Assembly: GCF_032362555.1 (NCBI RefSeq)
Contig: NC_083514.1
Coordinates: 2,279,001 to 2,343,000 of the forward strand
Direction of reading: 5' to 3'
DNA length: 64,000 bases
Origin: Amyelois transitella
Taxonomy: Eukaryota > Arthropoda > Insecta > Lepidoptera > Pyralidae
Shown here piece by piece: positions 56,065 through 64,000 of the stretch; position 1 is the stretch's first letter, and every line of letters starts with the position of its first letter. Made by a program: the position numbers and the translations under genes. The notes below the pieces were generated by a model. That model was not told the origin of the DNA. It was given only the letters and a program-made list of their open reading frames with translations, and searched no databases.

Positions 56065-59019
56065 TTAGCAAGGCTTGGAGAGGTAATAAATTTTAATTAA
56101 TTTTTTAAATTGGGACAGTGATTTAGAGTCACGTATCTCAGGAGGCAGTGAGTTCCACAATCTAACAGCATGGACAGAGAAGGAGTTGGAGAAAGTGGCC
56201 GAACGATGCGTAGGGAATTTAAGCATGGTCCTACGGTGAGACCTGCATGGAGTATCGACAGGACAAACAAAGGAGAAGCGGTTGCGCAGATATGAGGGGT
56301 ATGCAGGATTATAGAGAGTATTGTAAAGAAGGCAAAGTATTCTCATATTTCTACGCAAACGAATGGGCAGCCAGTTTAGTTGCCTGCGAAACTCCGAGAC
56401 GTGATCGTACTTCTTGAGGCCAAAAATGAATCGGATACACAAATTCTGTAGACGTTCCAGTTTATCAAGGAGTTCCTCGGTAGCATCCAAAAAGCACGCG
56501 TCAGCGTAGTCGAGGAGAGGAAGAATGAGGGATTGACATAAGGAAACTTTAGTTTGAAAGGGCAAAAAATTTTGGAGACACTTCAAAGTGTGGAAGGAAT
56601 AGTGTACCTTGCGACTAACCTCGTGAACGTGCTTCGACCAGCTAAGTGTAGAATCCAAAATAACACCAAGGTTCTTCGCAGATTCCGCAAAAGCTATAAC
56701 CGAACCATCCAGAAGTAATGGGGGTAAGTCACACAGGTCAATACGACTGCGTAGATGCTTACCACCAATGAGCATAGCCTGAGATTTCGATGGATTTATT
56801 AATAACCCAAAGGAGCTAGCCCAGCGACTCAGCTTGCATAAGTCATCATTCATGGAAGCCACAGTTGTCTCAACCTCATCAACCAAGCAATGCCGGTAAA
56901 GCTGCAAGTCGTCTGCATAGAGATGTATACTAGAAGATAGAATATTAGTAACAGTATTAATAAACACAGAGAAAAGCAAAGGAGAAAGGACACCACCCTG
57001 GGGTACACCAGCACTGAGCTCACGCCAGTCAGAGGAGATCTCTCCGAGGCGAACACACTGCGAGCGACCCCGAAGGTAGGAAGAAAACCAGGCAAGAGCA
57101 ACAGGTGACACGTTAATAGACCGGAGAATTCCGAGAAGGATATCAAAATCAACAGAGTTGAAGGCACTGCTGAAATCGAGAAGTACAATCAAAGTTAGGG
57201 ATTTGTTTTCCATAGCCCAGCGGATGTCATCGGTAACATTAAGCAAAGCCGTCACAGTACCATGTCCCGCACGGAAACCTGACTGAAAAGGACTAATTAT
57301 GTTGTTATGATTTAAAAAATAAGAGAACTGCCTTTGAACAATCAGCTCAGAAACTTTAGATAAAAAGGGTAAGATAGATATAGGTCTAAGCTGTGAAAGT
57401 GATGAAGGATTAGAGACTTTAGGTAAGGGAATGACATGAGCTAGTTTCCAAGACGCAGGGAAATATCCGGAAGTTAGGGAGAAATTAATTATATGAGTAA
57501 CAACAGAAAGAATAGCAGGGAGAAGGAGCGTTATCATTTTTGCAGAGATCTGATCATCCCCAGCCGCGTTAGAAGTGACATGAAAAATAAATCTTTCAAC
57601 TTCATCCTCAGTAACACATGAAAACTCAAAGGCAGGGTAAGGCGGAACAGGAAGTTTGGATAGTTGATTCAAAGTGTCAGATTTAGAGGCAGAAGACAGA
57701 GAAACAGGCGGAAGAGAAAAATGTCTGTTAATGTCGTTTGGGTCTAAGTTACTGTGATCGAGAACCGAAGATTTGCCAATACCGACAGATCTAAGAAACC
57801 TCCACACATCAGCAGGGCTACGACCAACGAGAGAATCATGAAAATAATTTCTTTTAGCATCCCTACACATACGACTGCAGCGATTGCGAAGGACCTTGAA
57901 AAGCGAGAGATTGTGTCCCGTCGGGTGACGCTTATACCTGCGCTTGGCTTTATCTCTTCGTGCCATAGTTTCTTTGATTTCGCTAGAAAGCCACGGTGCA
58001 GGGTTTCGTTTAGCCTTAATACGTCTGAGGGGAGCATGTAGATTGTAAATCTTAACCACAGCATTGTTAAAACATTCCACCTTCGCATCAACATTATCAC
58101 TGTTATAAATAGGAGACCAGTCAATATTCATAGCCTCTTGATGAAATTTCTCCAAGTTTATACCCTTAAAATTACGACGGAAAATATAATGAGGAATCCT
58201 CTTAGGGGGAGAAATACAATAAGATAAATAAAGGAGGTCATGATAAGAAAAAGGGGCAGTAAGTTGACCATGACACGCCACCAAATCACAGGAAGATACA
58301 ATTATAAGGTCAAGGAGAGAGGGTTTACGATTAGGCACGTGGTGGGTAGTCGAAAGAGGTAAAATGTGAAGATTGAAAGATGTTAAAAGGTCTTGAAGTC
58401 GATGAGTCCGTAAGTCATTTTTGACGAGGCATGTATTTAGGTCACCCATCAGAATTACATGCTCATAATTAGGGCAAAATTCGTTGAGGAGATTGTCTAG
58501 GGAATCAAAATAATCAATGCGAAGGCTTGGACTGTAGTAAACCGCTATAAGTATTTTTGTATGGTGTAGATTTATTTCAATAAAAAGGTGTTCAGATTCA
58601 GAGTGAGCAGGAGAGGCGCTAAGCAGTTGATAAGGAATATTATCACGTAGATAGATCGCAACACCGCCACATTGCCTACCCACTCTATCATTGCGCAACA
58701 AAATAAAACCTGGTATGACGAAGTGAGAAGAAGGGAGAGAAGGCTTAAGGAAGGATTCGGAAATCAACAAAGCGTCAAGATGAGCACAATCAAAAGACGC
58801 GATGATATCAGAATAATGTCCAGGAACACTTTGGGCGTTGATATGTGCAAGATTGAGATTACGAGGGTAAATGGAAAAAAGGGAGGAGAGTTGGTCATGT
58901 AGACCGTGACTGTCAGAAGCACACGTGAAGGACTCGTTACCTCCCGCGCTGACAAAACTATCAGGTGAGGAGCAACTGAAAAAGCTGTCATCAAGGTCAA
59001 TAAGGATATCATCTGCCAT
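56065..59019 (-). CDS. LINE ORF2: endonuclease-reverse transcriptase
   Basis: Start taken at MADDILIDLDD (59019), giving 984 aa; an in-frame ATG 24 codons upstream would add a hydrophobic stretch that looks untranslated. The N-terminal third is an APE-type endonuclease: LNLAHINAQSV, ISESF (catalytic Glu), RQCGGVAIYLRD, IAVYYSPS, LMGDLNT and SYHDLLYLS. The central part is a reverse transcriptase: LAHVIPLPK, LRPISILPFLSKVSELIV, FQSGFRAGHGT, VLLDFSSAFNSVD, AGVPQGGVLSPLLFSVFIN and the catalytic YADDLQLY. The C-terminus has the VRLWNSLPPEIRDSKSLSQF motif common in Jockey/CR1 elements. It nicks target DNA and copies its RNA into the genome. No RNase H domain is seen. Confidence 0.93.
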   Translation of the reverse strand: MADDILIDLDDSFFSCSSPDSFVSAGGNESFTCASDSHGLHDQLSSLFSIYPRNLNLAHINAQSVPGHYSDIIASFDCAHLDALLISESFLKPSLPSSHFVIPGFILLRNDRVGRQCGGVAIYLRDNIPYQLLSASPAHSESEHLFIEINLHHTKILIAVYYSPSLRIDYFDSLDNLLNEFCPNYEHVILMGDLNTCLVKNDLRTHRLQDLLTSFNLHILPLSTTHHVPNRKPSLLDLIIVSSCDLVACHGQLTAPFSYHDLLYLSYCISPPKRIPHYIFRRNFKGINLEKFHQEAMNIDWSPIYNSDNVDAKVECFNNAVVKIYNLHAPLRRIKAKRNPAPWLSSEIKETMARRDKAKRRYKRHPTGHNLSLFKVLRNRCSRMCRDAKRNYFHDSLVGRSPADVWRFLRSVGIGKSSVLDHSNLDPNDINRHFSLPPVSLSSASKSDTLNQLSKLPVPPYPAFEFSCVTEDEVERFIFHVTSNAAGDDQISAKMITLLLPAILSVVTHIINFSLTSGYFPASWKLAHVIPLPKVSNPSSLSQLRPISILPFLSKVSELIVQRQFSYFLNHNNIISPFQSGFRAGHGTVTALLNVTDDIRWAMENKSLTLIVLLDFSSAFNSVDFDILLGILRSINVSPVALAWFSSYLRGRSQCVRLGEISSDWRELSAGVPQGGVLSPLLFSVFINTVTNILSSSIHLYADDLQLYRHCLVDEVETTVASMNDDLCKLSRWASSFGLLINPSKSQAMLIGGKHLRSRIDLCDLPPLLLDGSVIAFAESAKNLGVILDSTLSWSKHVHEVSRKVHYSFHTLKCLQNFLPFQTKVSLCQSLILPLLDYADACFLDATEELLDKLERLQNLCIRFIFGLKKYDHVSEFRRQLNWLPIRLRRNMRILCLLYNTLYNPAYPSYLRNRFSFVCPVDTPCRSHRRTMLKFPTHRSATFSNSFSVHAVRLWNSLPPEIRDSKSLSQFKKLIKIYYLSKPC

Positions 59020-59566
59020 GCTAGATAAAATATATAAAAAATAAACAAAAATATATAATAATAAAATATAAATCAGAAATAACGAAAGCAAAAATAAAAT
59101 AATAAAAACCCTAAAACATTGCGGGCTGCCAAACTCACCAAAACCTCACGGGTATGTTGAAAGAGACTTAACAAAATATACAAAAAAAAAAAAAACACAT
59201 TCATTGCCTCAGTTGAAAAAAAAAAAAAGCAAAGGAAGAAAACATAAAAAAATGACATGTCGGTTAAAAAGCATGTCACTGTCAACTAAACGTCACGGAT
59301 TGTAAACAAAGTAGAAACAATACTTTAATTAGTGAATCGGTAAAAGTGAAATAAATTATAAAATAAAAATATTTAAAGGTACCGTGCCCGTAGCAATAAA
59401 AGTTAAAATTACCTACTACGACGTAAATTTAAAATTTACAAAGGTATTCAAGAACCACCCACATGGAGAAAAATAAACAAAACAGATGAATAAAATATAG
59501 AAATGCAACAAGTAAAAGTTGCCAATTGGGTCGAGTAAAAGAAAACTGATGCACAGACGAAGTAAA

Positions 59567-60301
59567 TCACTTATGGCGCCGGGTTTTCCTATAGACCTGC
59601 TGTGAACTCTCGGTACCGCCGGTGCCAGTCATTCCGGTGGCCGATGGATAACCTTCTATCAGTTTCTTTACCTCCGCCAATGTATCCACTTTGCGCCTTG
59701 TCTTATCGGGAAGCAGAATAACAATTCTTCCCTCCACTGACCAGCAGCTCTTGATTCCAAAATGCTTACGAGCGGTGGTGAAAGCCAGATGCCTTGGCCT
59801 AGTCAAAAATTCTGACATAGTAATACCAGAACCTTTAAGACCTGTTTTGTTATCCCAAACATGGTGACGGTGCTCCATAGCAGTAAATCTAACGAGCACA
59901 GGGCGGGGTTTAGTACCAGGGGAGCCAAGACGGTGGCAGGCTTGTAGCTTGTCCTGTGGGAAGTCTGGTAGCTTCAGTTTGACAGAGATGACTCGAAGAA
60001 TTGAGTCATTAAGATTTTCATTCTTCTCCTCGGGAAGCCCATGAAACAGAAGCACTTTTCTACGCATTACCATCTCATGCCTGTCCTGTGCCAGTGTTAA
60101 TAGTTCCAACTGAGTTTTTATTCTTGTAATGGCACCCCAGATGACAGATTTAAATTCAGTGTACTCACGGGATAATGTGGCAATATCAGGATTGGCAGCA
60201 GGTCCAGTTTTCATCCCTTCTAACTTCCTGTCATACTCTGCCATGCGGGAAGTGAAGAATTTCTCAAGGTCTTCCAAATTACTTGAGAGTTGTGCATCCA
60301 T
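59567..60301 (-). CDS. LINE ORF1: RNA-binding protein
   Basis: 244 aa. Residues 1-75 are rich in Glu, Leu and Lys heptad-like spacing (LEDLEKFFTSRMAEYDRKLE), suggesting a coiled coil. Residues about 85-220 contain KVLLFHGLPEEK, KLQACHRLG, PRPVLVRF, RHLAFTTARK and GRIVILLPDKTRRKVDTLAE. This layout is shared by L1-ORF1-like and baculovirus-FP-like domains found in insect LINE ORF1 proteins. No CCHC knuckles are present, unlike most Jockey ORF1s. It likely packages element RNA. It lies about 0.5 kb upstream of ORF2 in a different frame. Confidence 0.75.
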   Translation of the reverse strand: MDAQLSSNLEDLEKFFTSRMAEYDRKLEGMKTGPAANPDIATLSREYTEFKSVIWGAITRIKTQLELLTLAQDRHEMVMRRKVLLFHGLPEEKNENLNDSILRVISVKLKLPDFPQDKLQACHRLGSPGTKPRPVLVRFTAMEHRHHVWDNKTGLKGSGITMSEFLTRPRHLAFTTARKHFGIKSCWSVEGRIVILLPDKTRRKVDTLAEVKKLIEGYPSATGMTGTGGTESSQQVYRKTRRHK

Positions 60302-60484
60302 TATGTAAAAATATGTATATATGAACTTCCAGATATGAATAAATAAAAATACCCAAGCGAAATGCCAAGGAATGACTATGAAATGAGAGCAGGTGAGTTT
60401 GGCAGCAAGAATAGTTAATTATTTAAAGCTATTTTGTGTGTTTACTATTTTTAAAAACAAAAACAAATGCAGCTCAAATTAAAA

Positions 60485-60560
60485 CAACTTTGTGCTCTGC
60501 CTACCCACAAAGGAAAAAAATTTTAGGTATTCTTAACCTGACGTTACAGTGTTACATTCA
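60485..60560 (+). repeat. Possible RTE-like LINE 3' end fragment
   Basis: TGTGCTCTGCCTACCCACAA, TTAACCTGACGTTACAG. Confidence 0.35.
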
Positions 60561-60574
60561 TACATATAATATTT

Positions 60575-60850
60575 TCTATATCCCATCCAGGGTAGACAGA
60601 GCCAACAGTCTTGAAAGACTGACAGGCCCCGTTTAGCTGTTAGGCTTAATGCTAGAATTGAGATTCAAAAAGTGACAGGTTACAAGCCTATCGCCTAAAA
60701 GAAGAAACCCAAAATTATAAGCCTATCTTCTTCTTCTTAGTCAAATACTTATCATGTCGTGTTTGCGCAGACGAGGTACAGGAGGAGAGGTGTTCGGCGG
60801 GTCGTTTTCCTGACAATAAGCCTATCACTTGGTCGCTTTTATGACATCTC
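60575..60850 (-). repeat. SINE-T copy with a nested 88-bp insertion
   Basis: TATCCCATCCAGGGTAGACA to GCTTTTATGACATC. Its body is split at 60728-60815. Confidence 0.85.
60728..60815 (-). mobile_element. 88-bp retroposed insertion with 11-bp target duplication
   Basis: ATAAGCCTATC flanks it at 60717-60727 and 60816-60826, while intact SINE-T copies carry this 11-mer once. Read on the - strand the insert ends in (GAA)n, so it is a 5'-truncated retroposon in antisense, probably a SINE or LINE 3' end. Confidence 0.85.
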
Positions 60851-60917
60851 CGATCGTTTTCAATTTTTACGCAATTAAAATCACCGCAGTTAAAAAGTTT
60901 TCTCACAAACTTGCATA

Positions 60918-60963
60918 CACACATAAAATTACGCCTCTTTCCCGGAGGGGTAGGCAGAATCAA
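60918..60963 (-). repeat. RTE-like LINE 3' end fragment
   Basis: CACACATAAAATTACGCCTC, TTTCCCGGAGGGGTAGGCAG. A second, shorter piece follows at 60978-61012. Confidence 0.7.
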
Positions 60964-61019
60964 CGTACACAAACTTACATACATACATACATAAAATCAC
61001 GCCTCTTTCGGATTTGATG

Positions 61020-61840
61020 GGTGCTAAATATTGCTGTCACAATGAGGATTTAGAACCACCGAAAATTTTGCTAGGTAGCGTTATTAGAAAATATTAATAT
61101 CAAAGGGGGCCAAAATATAGGGTTCTGTTCATGTTTTGTGTTTAAAAAAAATTATGTACAGCCTCTCGATTTTCACTGTCTTATTATATTATGTAGGTAT
61201 ACAATGATTTTTTTGCAAACCCTACAGCTTGATAAATACGAATCCTGCGAGAAGTGGGCACGCGACCGCTATATTCCTTTAATTATTTTCTTTTCCTCAA
61301 AGCCCCAATAATAAATGCAAATAATAGCTAACGATTTTCCTCCTAACAACGACTATGGGGAGATTGGTGGGCTATTTATTTTTCTTTGTTAACGCTATGT
61401 ACAATTTTTTCTGTATAATTTTTGTGCACATAAATGTATGTGCTAGCTATATTCAGATTTTTAGGTATGAATAGTATTTAGACGACAGGAGAGACAATAG
61501 TCATATGACCGAATTACATTAATCAGCTATCAATAATAGAATCCAAATTCAAATAAAGACGTTGCTAGTCTAAAAAAAATCAAACTCTTTCATTGATTAA
61601 CTTTTGCAATATGTATTCATGATTTTATTTATTTGTTAGACAATAATTAAAAGAATTATAATTATATGCTTATATATATTTGATAAAAAAATTTTCTGTA
61701 CCAGATTAGCGTTAATGATTAATTAAAAAGATGTTACGCCAACTGCGAAATTTTTCACTTCGGGTTATAAAATTGTGATGAACCACATATGTATGTGAAT
61801 GATATGTAAAAGGGATAAACGTGTGGAATGTTAAATTTTT
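61020..61840. other. Non-coding stretch with an octamer motif
   Basis: No gene. 61240-61380 is non-repetitive and has ATGCAAATAAT at 61315, the same 11-mer as at 49760. Confidence 0.3.
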
Positions 61841-61844
61841 TTTA

Positions 61845-62045
61845 GGCATTTCCATGGGTGAAGTAAAAGGCGACCTAGGGATAGGCTCATAAACGTGGGA
61901 TTCTTCTTTTAGGCGATGTATTAGCAATTTGAATCTCATTTTCATATTTAAGCTATACAGCTAAACCTAGTTTTTCAGTCTTGAGGAGACTGTTGGCTCT
62001 GTCTATTTGTAAGGGATAAAGACGTGATTATATGTAGTATGTATT
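61845..62045 (+). repeat. SINE-T copy, head missing
   Basis: TTAGGCATTTCCATGGGTGA to AAGACGTGATTATATGTAGT. Confidence 0.8.
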
Positions 62046-62049
62046 ATGT

Positions 62050-62680
62050 GAAATGTGTGCGCTTATTTTTACAACTTAGAACTTATTATGAGCTATCGCT
62101 TCCATTTTGAGGAAGTCATCCAAAAATACATTCTCAATTGAAAATTCTTGATGCGTGATAGGAGTTTTTAACTTCCTGTAATAACTTCAGGATTTCGCCA
62201 AATTAAATTTTATCGATGGAAAAAAAAATCAAGAAAGTAAAGCCATTAAAAACAATCTCAAACAATAATTCCTCGTGAAGTTTCCGAGTTGGGATGTCGC
62301 ATGCAGACATTTATAAATCAGCGCCTAGGGTCTTATTGAAAGTGAAAATTGTAGAGAATTACTTTATTCTTAAAGACCATATTATATAACTTTTGAGTGT
62401 CCGCCGAACGTAACGTATGTAAAGTTTTATTCCAATTCGTTTAGTGTTACATTTTGTAAGCGTTGTAAAAATATTCATAAATGCTGCAATGAAATTATAT
62501 TTGTACCTTTGTTAATCTACAAGTGACTGACTTTTCTATATACGCAAATTTTAAGAACGTTAATATGACTTATATACAAAGGAACATTAAAAAAAGGAAG
62601 ATGTAAAAAACGAAAATGAAGAACATTTAAAAAAAAACAGAAAGATGTAAAGTTAAACTAGATCTTCTTAGCGTTTATAT
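62050..62680. other. Non-coding stretch
   Basis: AT-rich, no supported gene or recognised repeat. Confidence 0.4.
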
Positions 62681-62689
62681 AGCTACTAG

Positions 62690-62905
62690 CTAGGTACTAC
62701 CCGCAGATTCGCCCGCGCGAATTAAGGGCCCCCACTAAAGTATACAGGTTTTTCGGAAATCCCGCGGGAACTATAGTTTTTTGCGGGACGAAAAGTACAT
62801 TCAACCATTCTTTCCCAAATTTAATTATATAAACTTATGCAATCAATTTAAAAAAATCGACAGATAACGCGTAAAGAGACAATAAATAAACTTACTTTCG
62901 CATTT
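62690..62905. repeat. GCGCGAATTAAGGG repeat
   Basis: CAGATTCGCCCGCGCGAATT, TATACAGGTTTTTCGGAAAT, CCCGCGGGAACTATAG, TTGCGGGACGAAAAGTACAT. Same family as 36945 and 38900. Confidence 0.55.
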
Positions 62906-62929
62906 CCACATCCACATCCACACTAATCC

Positions 62930-63145
62930 ACACTAATAATAAAGAGGAAAGATTTGTATTTTTGTATGTTTGTGAGGAATTAACTCAAAAACTACTGGTC
63001 CGATTTTGATAAAATTTGGCACAGATATAGAATAGACCTTCAAAAGTGACATAGGCATAAATTTGTTTTTACTCTTTGTTTATTTCAAAAAAAACCACAA
63101 AAATATGTCCACCCGTGCGAAGCCGGGGCGGGCCGCTAGTATAAT
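62930..63145 (+). repeat. Interspersed repeat ending AAGCCGGGGCGGGCCGCTAGT
   Basis: CACTAATAATAAAGAGGAAA, AAAACTACTGGTCCGATTTT, AAATTTGGCACAGATATAGA and the GC-rich end GCCGGGGCGGGCCGCTAGT. Confidence 0.65.
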
Positions 63146-63474
63146 ATAAGTTGAGATTGCTTGCGTTACGATAGTATACACGATTCTTTTTAAAATCCAA
63201 ATAGGCCGGCTTTGGCCAACGCTGGCCCAAAGATTTGGCCAACATCTGACCCCATATTACGCGGCTTCAGAACACACACTATATACATTTAGTTACAGGG
63301 GGTATCAACCCCATTTCACTCACCCTCATCAGCCATCAATGGTGTTTAAAAAATCGATATCAGTCTCCAAGGGTCAGGGCCGTTAGGATAGACCAGCCAT
63401 TTTAGTTTTACTGATGTTTGTCGGTCAGATATTGGGGTCATTCGGTCTAGTAGAGTAGGATGTGACATGATCCA

Positions 63475-63728
63475 TACATACATACATATGATCACGTCTA
63501 TATCCTAGCGGGGCAGACAGAGCCACCAGTCTTGAAAACACTGATAGGCCTGTAACTGTTTGGCTTAGTGATAGAATTGAGATTTAAATAATGACAGGTT
63601 GCTACCCCATCGCCTAAAAGAGGAATCCCAAGTTTATAAGCCTATACCTTAGTCGCCTTTTACGATTTCCGTGGGAAAGAGATGGAGTGGTCCTATTCTT
63701 TTTTGTGATGGTGCCGGGAACCACAAGG
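63475..63728 (-). repeat. SINE-T copy, full length
   Basis: (TACA)n, ATGATCACGTCTATATCCTA to GTGCCGGGAACCACAAGG. Confidence 0.85.
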
Positions 63729-63785
63729 ATATGATCCAATATGAGTTAAGTTCCTCTGCAAAGGTGATGAAGGTACCAGAGACGC
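63725..63785 (+). repeat. SINE-G internal fragment
   Basis: GATCCAATATGAGTTAAGTT, CCTCTGCAAAGGTGATGAAG. Confidence 0.45.
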
Positions 63786-64000
63786 TTCTTAACTTTCTAA
63801 ATACAGAATTGTCGTTTGAACATCATTCGAAAATATAAGAAAAATAAAATATATTTCAAACAGATTCATTTTCGCTCAATAATTTTTTTTTTTCTATTCA
63901 TTAATTTTTATTACACATAATAATTAAAAAAGAAATGTTTGCCCCAGACTTTTCTTTACAAAGATGTGAATGTAACAGGACTATAAAAAGAAGTAAGAAG

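Larger units (their letters stand above)
55785..60420 (-). mobile_element. Two-ORF LINE (Jockey/CR1-type), apparently full length
   Basis: On the - strand: leader, ORF1 (60301-59567), a spacer of about 0.5 kb, ORF2 (59019-56065), a 3' UTR of about 0.25 kb, and an (AAAT)n tail at 55785-55810. Both ORFs are undamaged, implying recent insertion. The 5' boundary is an estimate from where ORF1 leader sequence fades. No target duplication was identified. Fragments of the same 3' UTR lie at 1935 and 35470, so the family has been active locally. Confidence 0.8.

Noticed and set aside
57744-58124. 126-codon - strand frame inside the LINE
   Set aside because: Shadow frame of ORF2, which carries all conserved motifs.
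60574-60580. Target-site duplication for the full-length LINE
   Set aside because: I compared the flank of the (AAAT)n tail with the sequence beyond ORF1's leader and found no convincing match, so the 5' boundary remains approximate.

Overview
The window is nuclear DNA from a moth or butterfly. It is AT-rich and has small intron-containing genes. It is densely seeded with repeats of lepidopteran type: tRNA-headed SINEs of the Metulj kind, the CCCGCGACTTCGTCCGC repeat and the GGGTTCCGTA...CTTGGCC repeat. The species cannot be named from sequence alone. No prokaryotic feature, CRISPR array or rRNA is present.

Left half (about 5.7-32.3 kb): a tandem array of secreted lipases of the pancreatic-lipase family (alpha/beta hydrolases), all on the + strand. 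I call them Lip1 to Lip5. Lip3, Lip4 and Lip5 each have four exons with the same intron positions: signal-peptide exon, exon 2, exon 3 carrying the Ser nucleophile, and exon 4 carrying Asp and His. The predicted proteins are 367, 369 and 362 aa. Lip1 has lost the last intron, and I cannot find its signal-peptide exon. Lip2 consists only of the two catalytic exons. Every copy keeps the Ser-Asp-His triad, but the lid segment is almost absent. Short upstream blocks conserved between Lip3 and Lip4, and duplicated motifs upstream of Lip4 and Lip5, look regulatory.

Right half (about 32.3-64 kb): no host gene is recognisable. It holds an apparently complete two-ORF LINE on the - strand (about 55.8-60.4 kb), an internally deleted MULE-type DNA transposon with a SWIM domain, a decayed Tc1/mariner transposase, a 40-bp minisatellite with a three-unit higher-order pattern, and several non-repetitive AT-rich blocks that could be enhancers.

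Throughout: one SINE-like family, called SINE-T here, occurs about fifty times, whole or in part. Read 5' to 3' it begins GCCGTGTGGTTCCCGGCACC and ends GACGTGATTATATGTATG. Its 3' end resembles the 3' end of a 5'-truncated LINE family in the same window, whose last codons and stop lie inside the shared segment; I call that family RTE-like. This suggests the SINE uses that LINE's reverse transcriptase. In five lipase introns a + strand SINE-T tail ends within about 65 nt of the 3' splice site. Other families named below: Metulj-like (tRNA head, GTCCCGTATATATTTATTTA tail), SINE-G (tRNA head, GGAGGAAGAAGAAG tail), CGC-repeat (ATTATAAAGCTGAAGAG ... CGCGGACGAAGTCGCGGGCA), and TGCAG-LINE (GAAAATGCTGCAGTG ... 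AATAAA 3' end).
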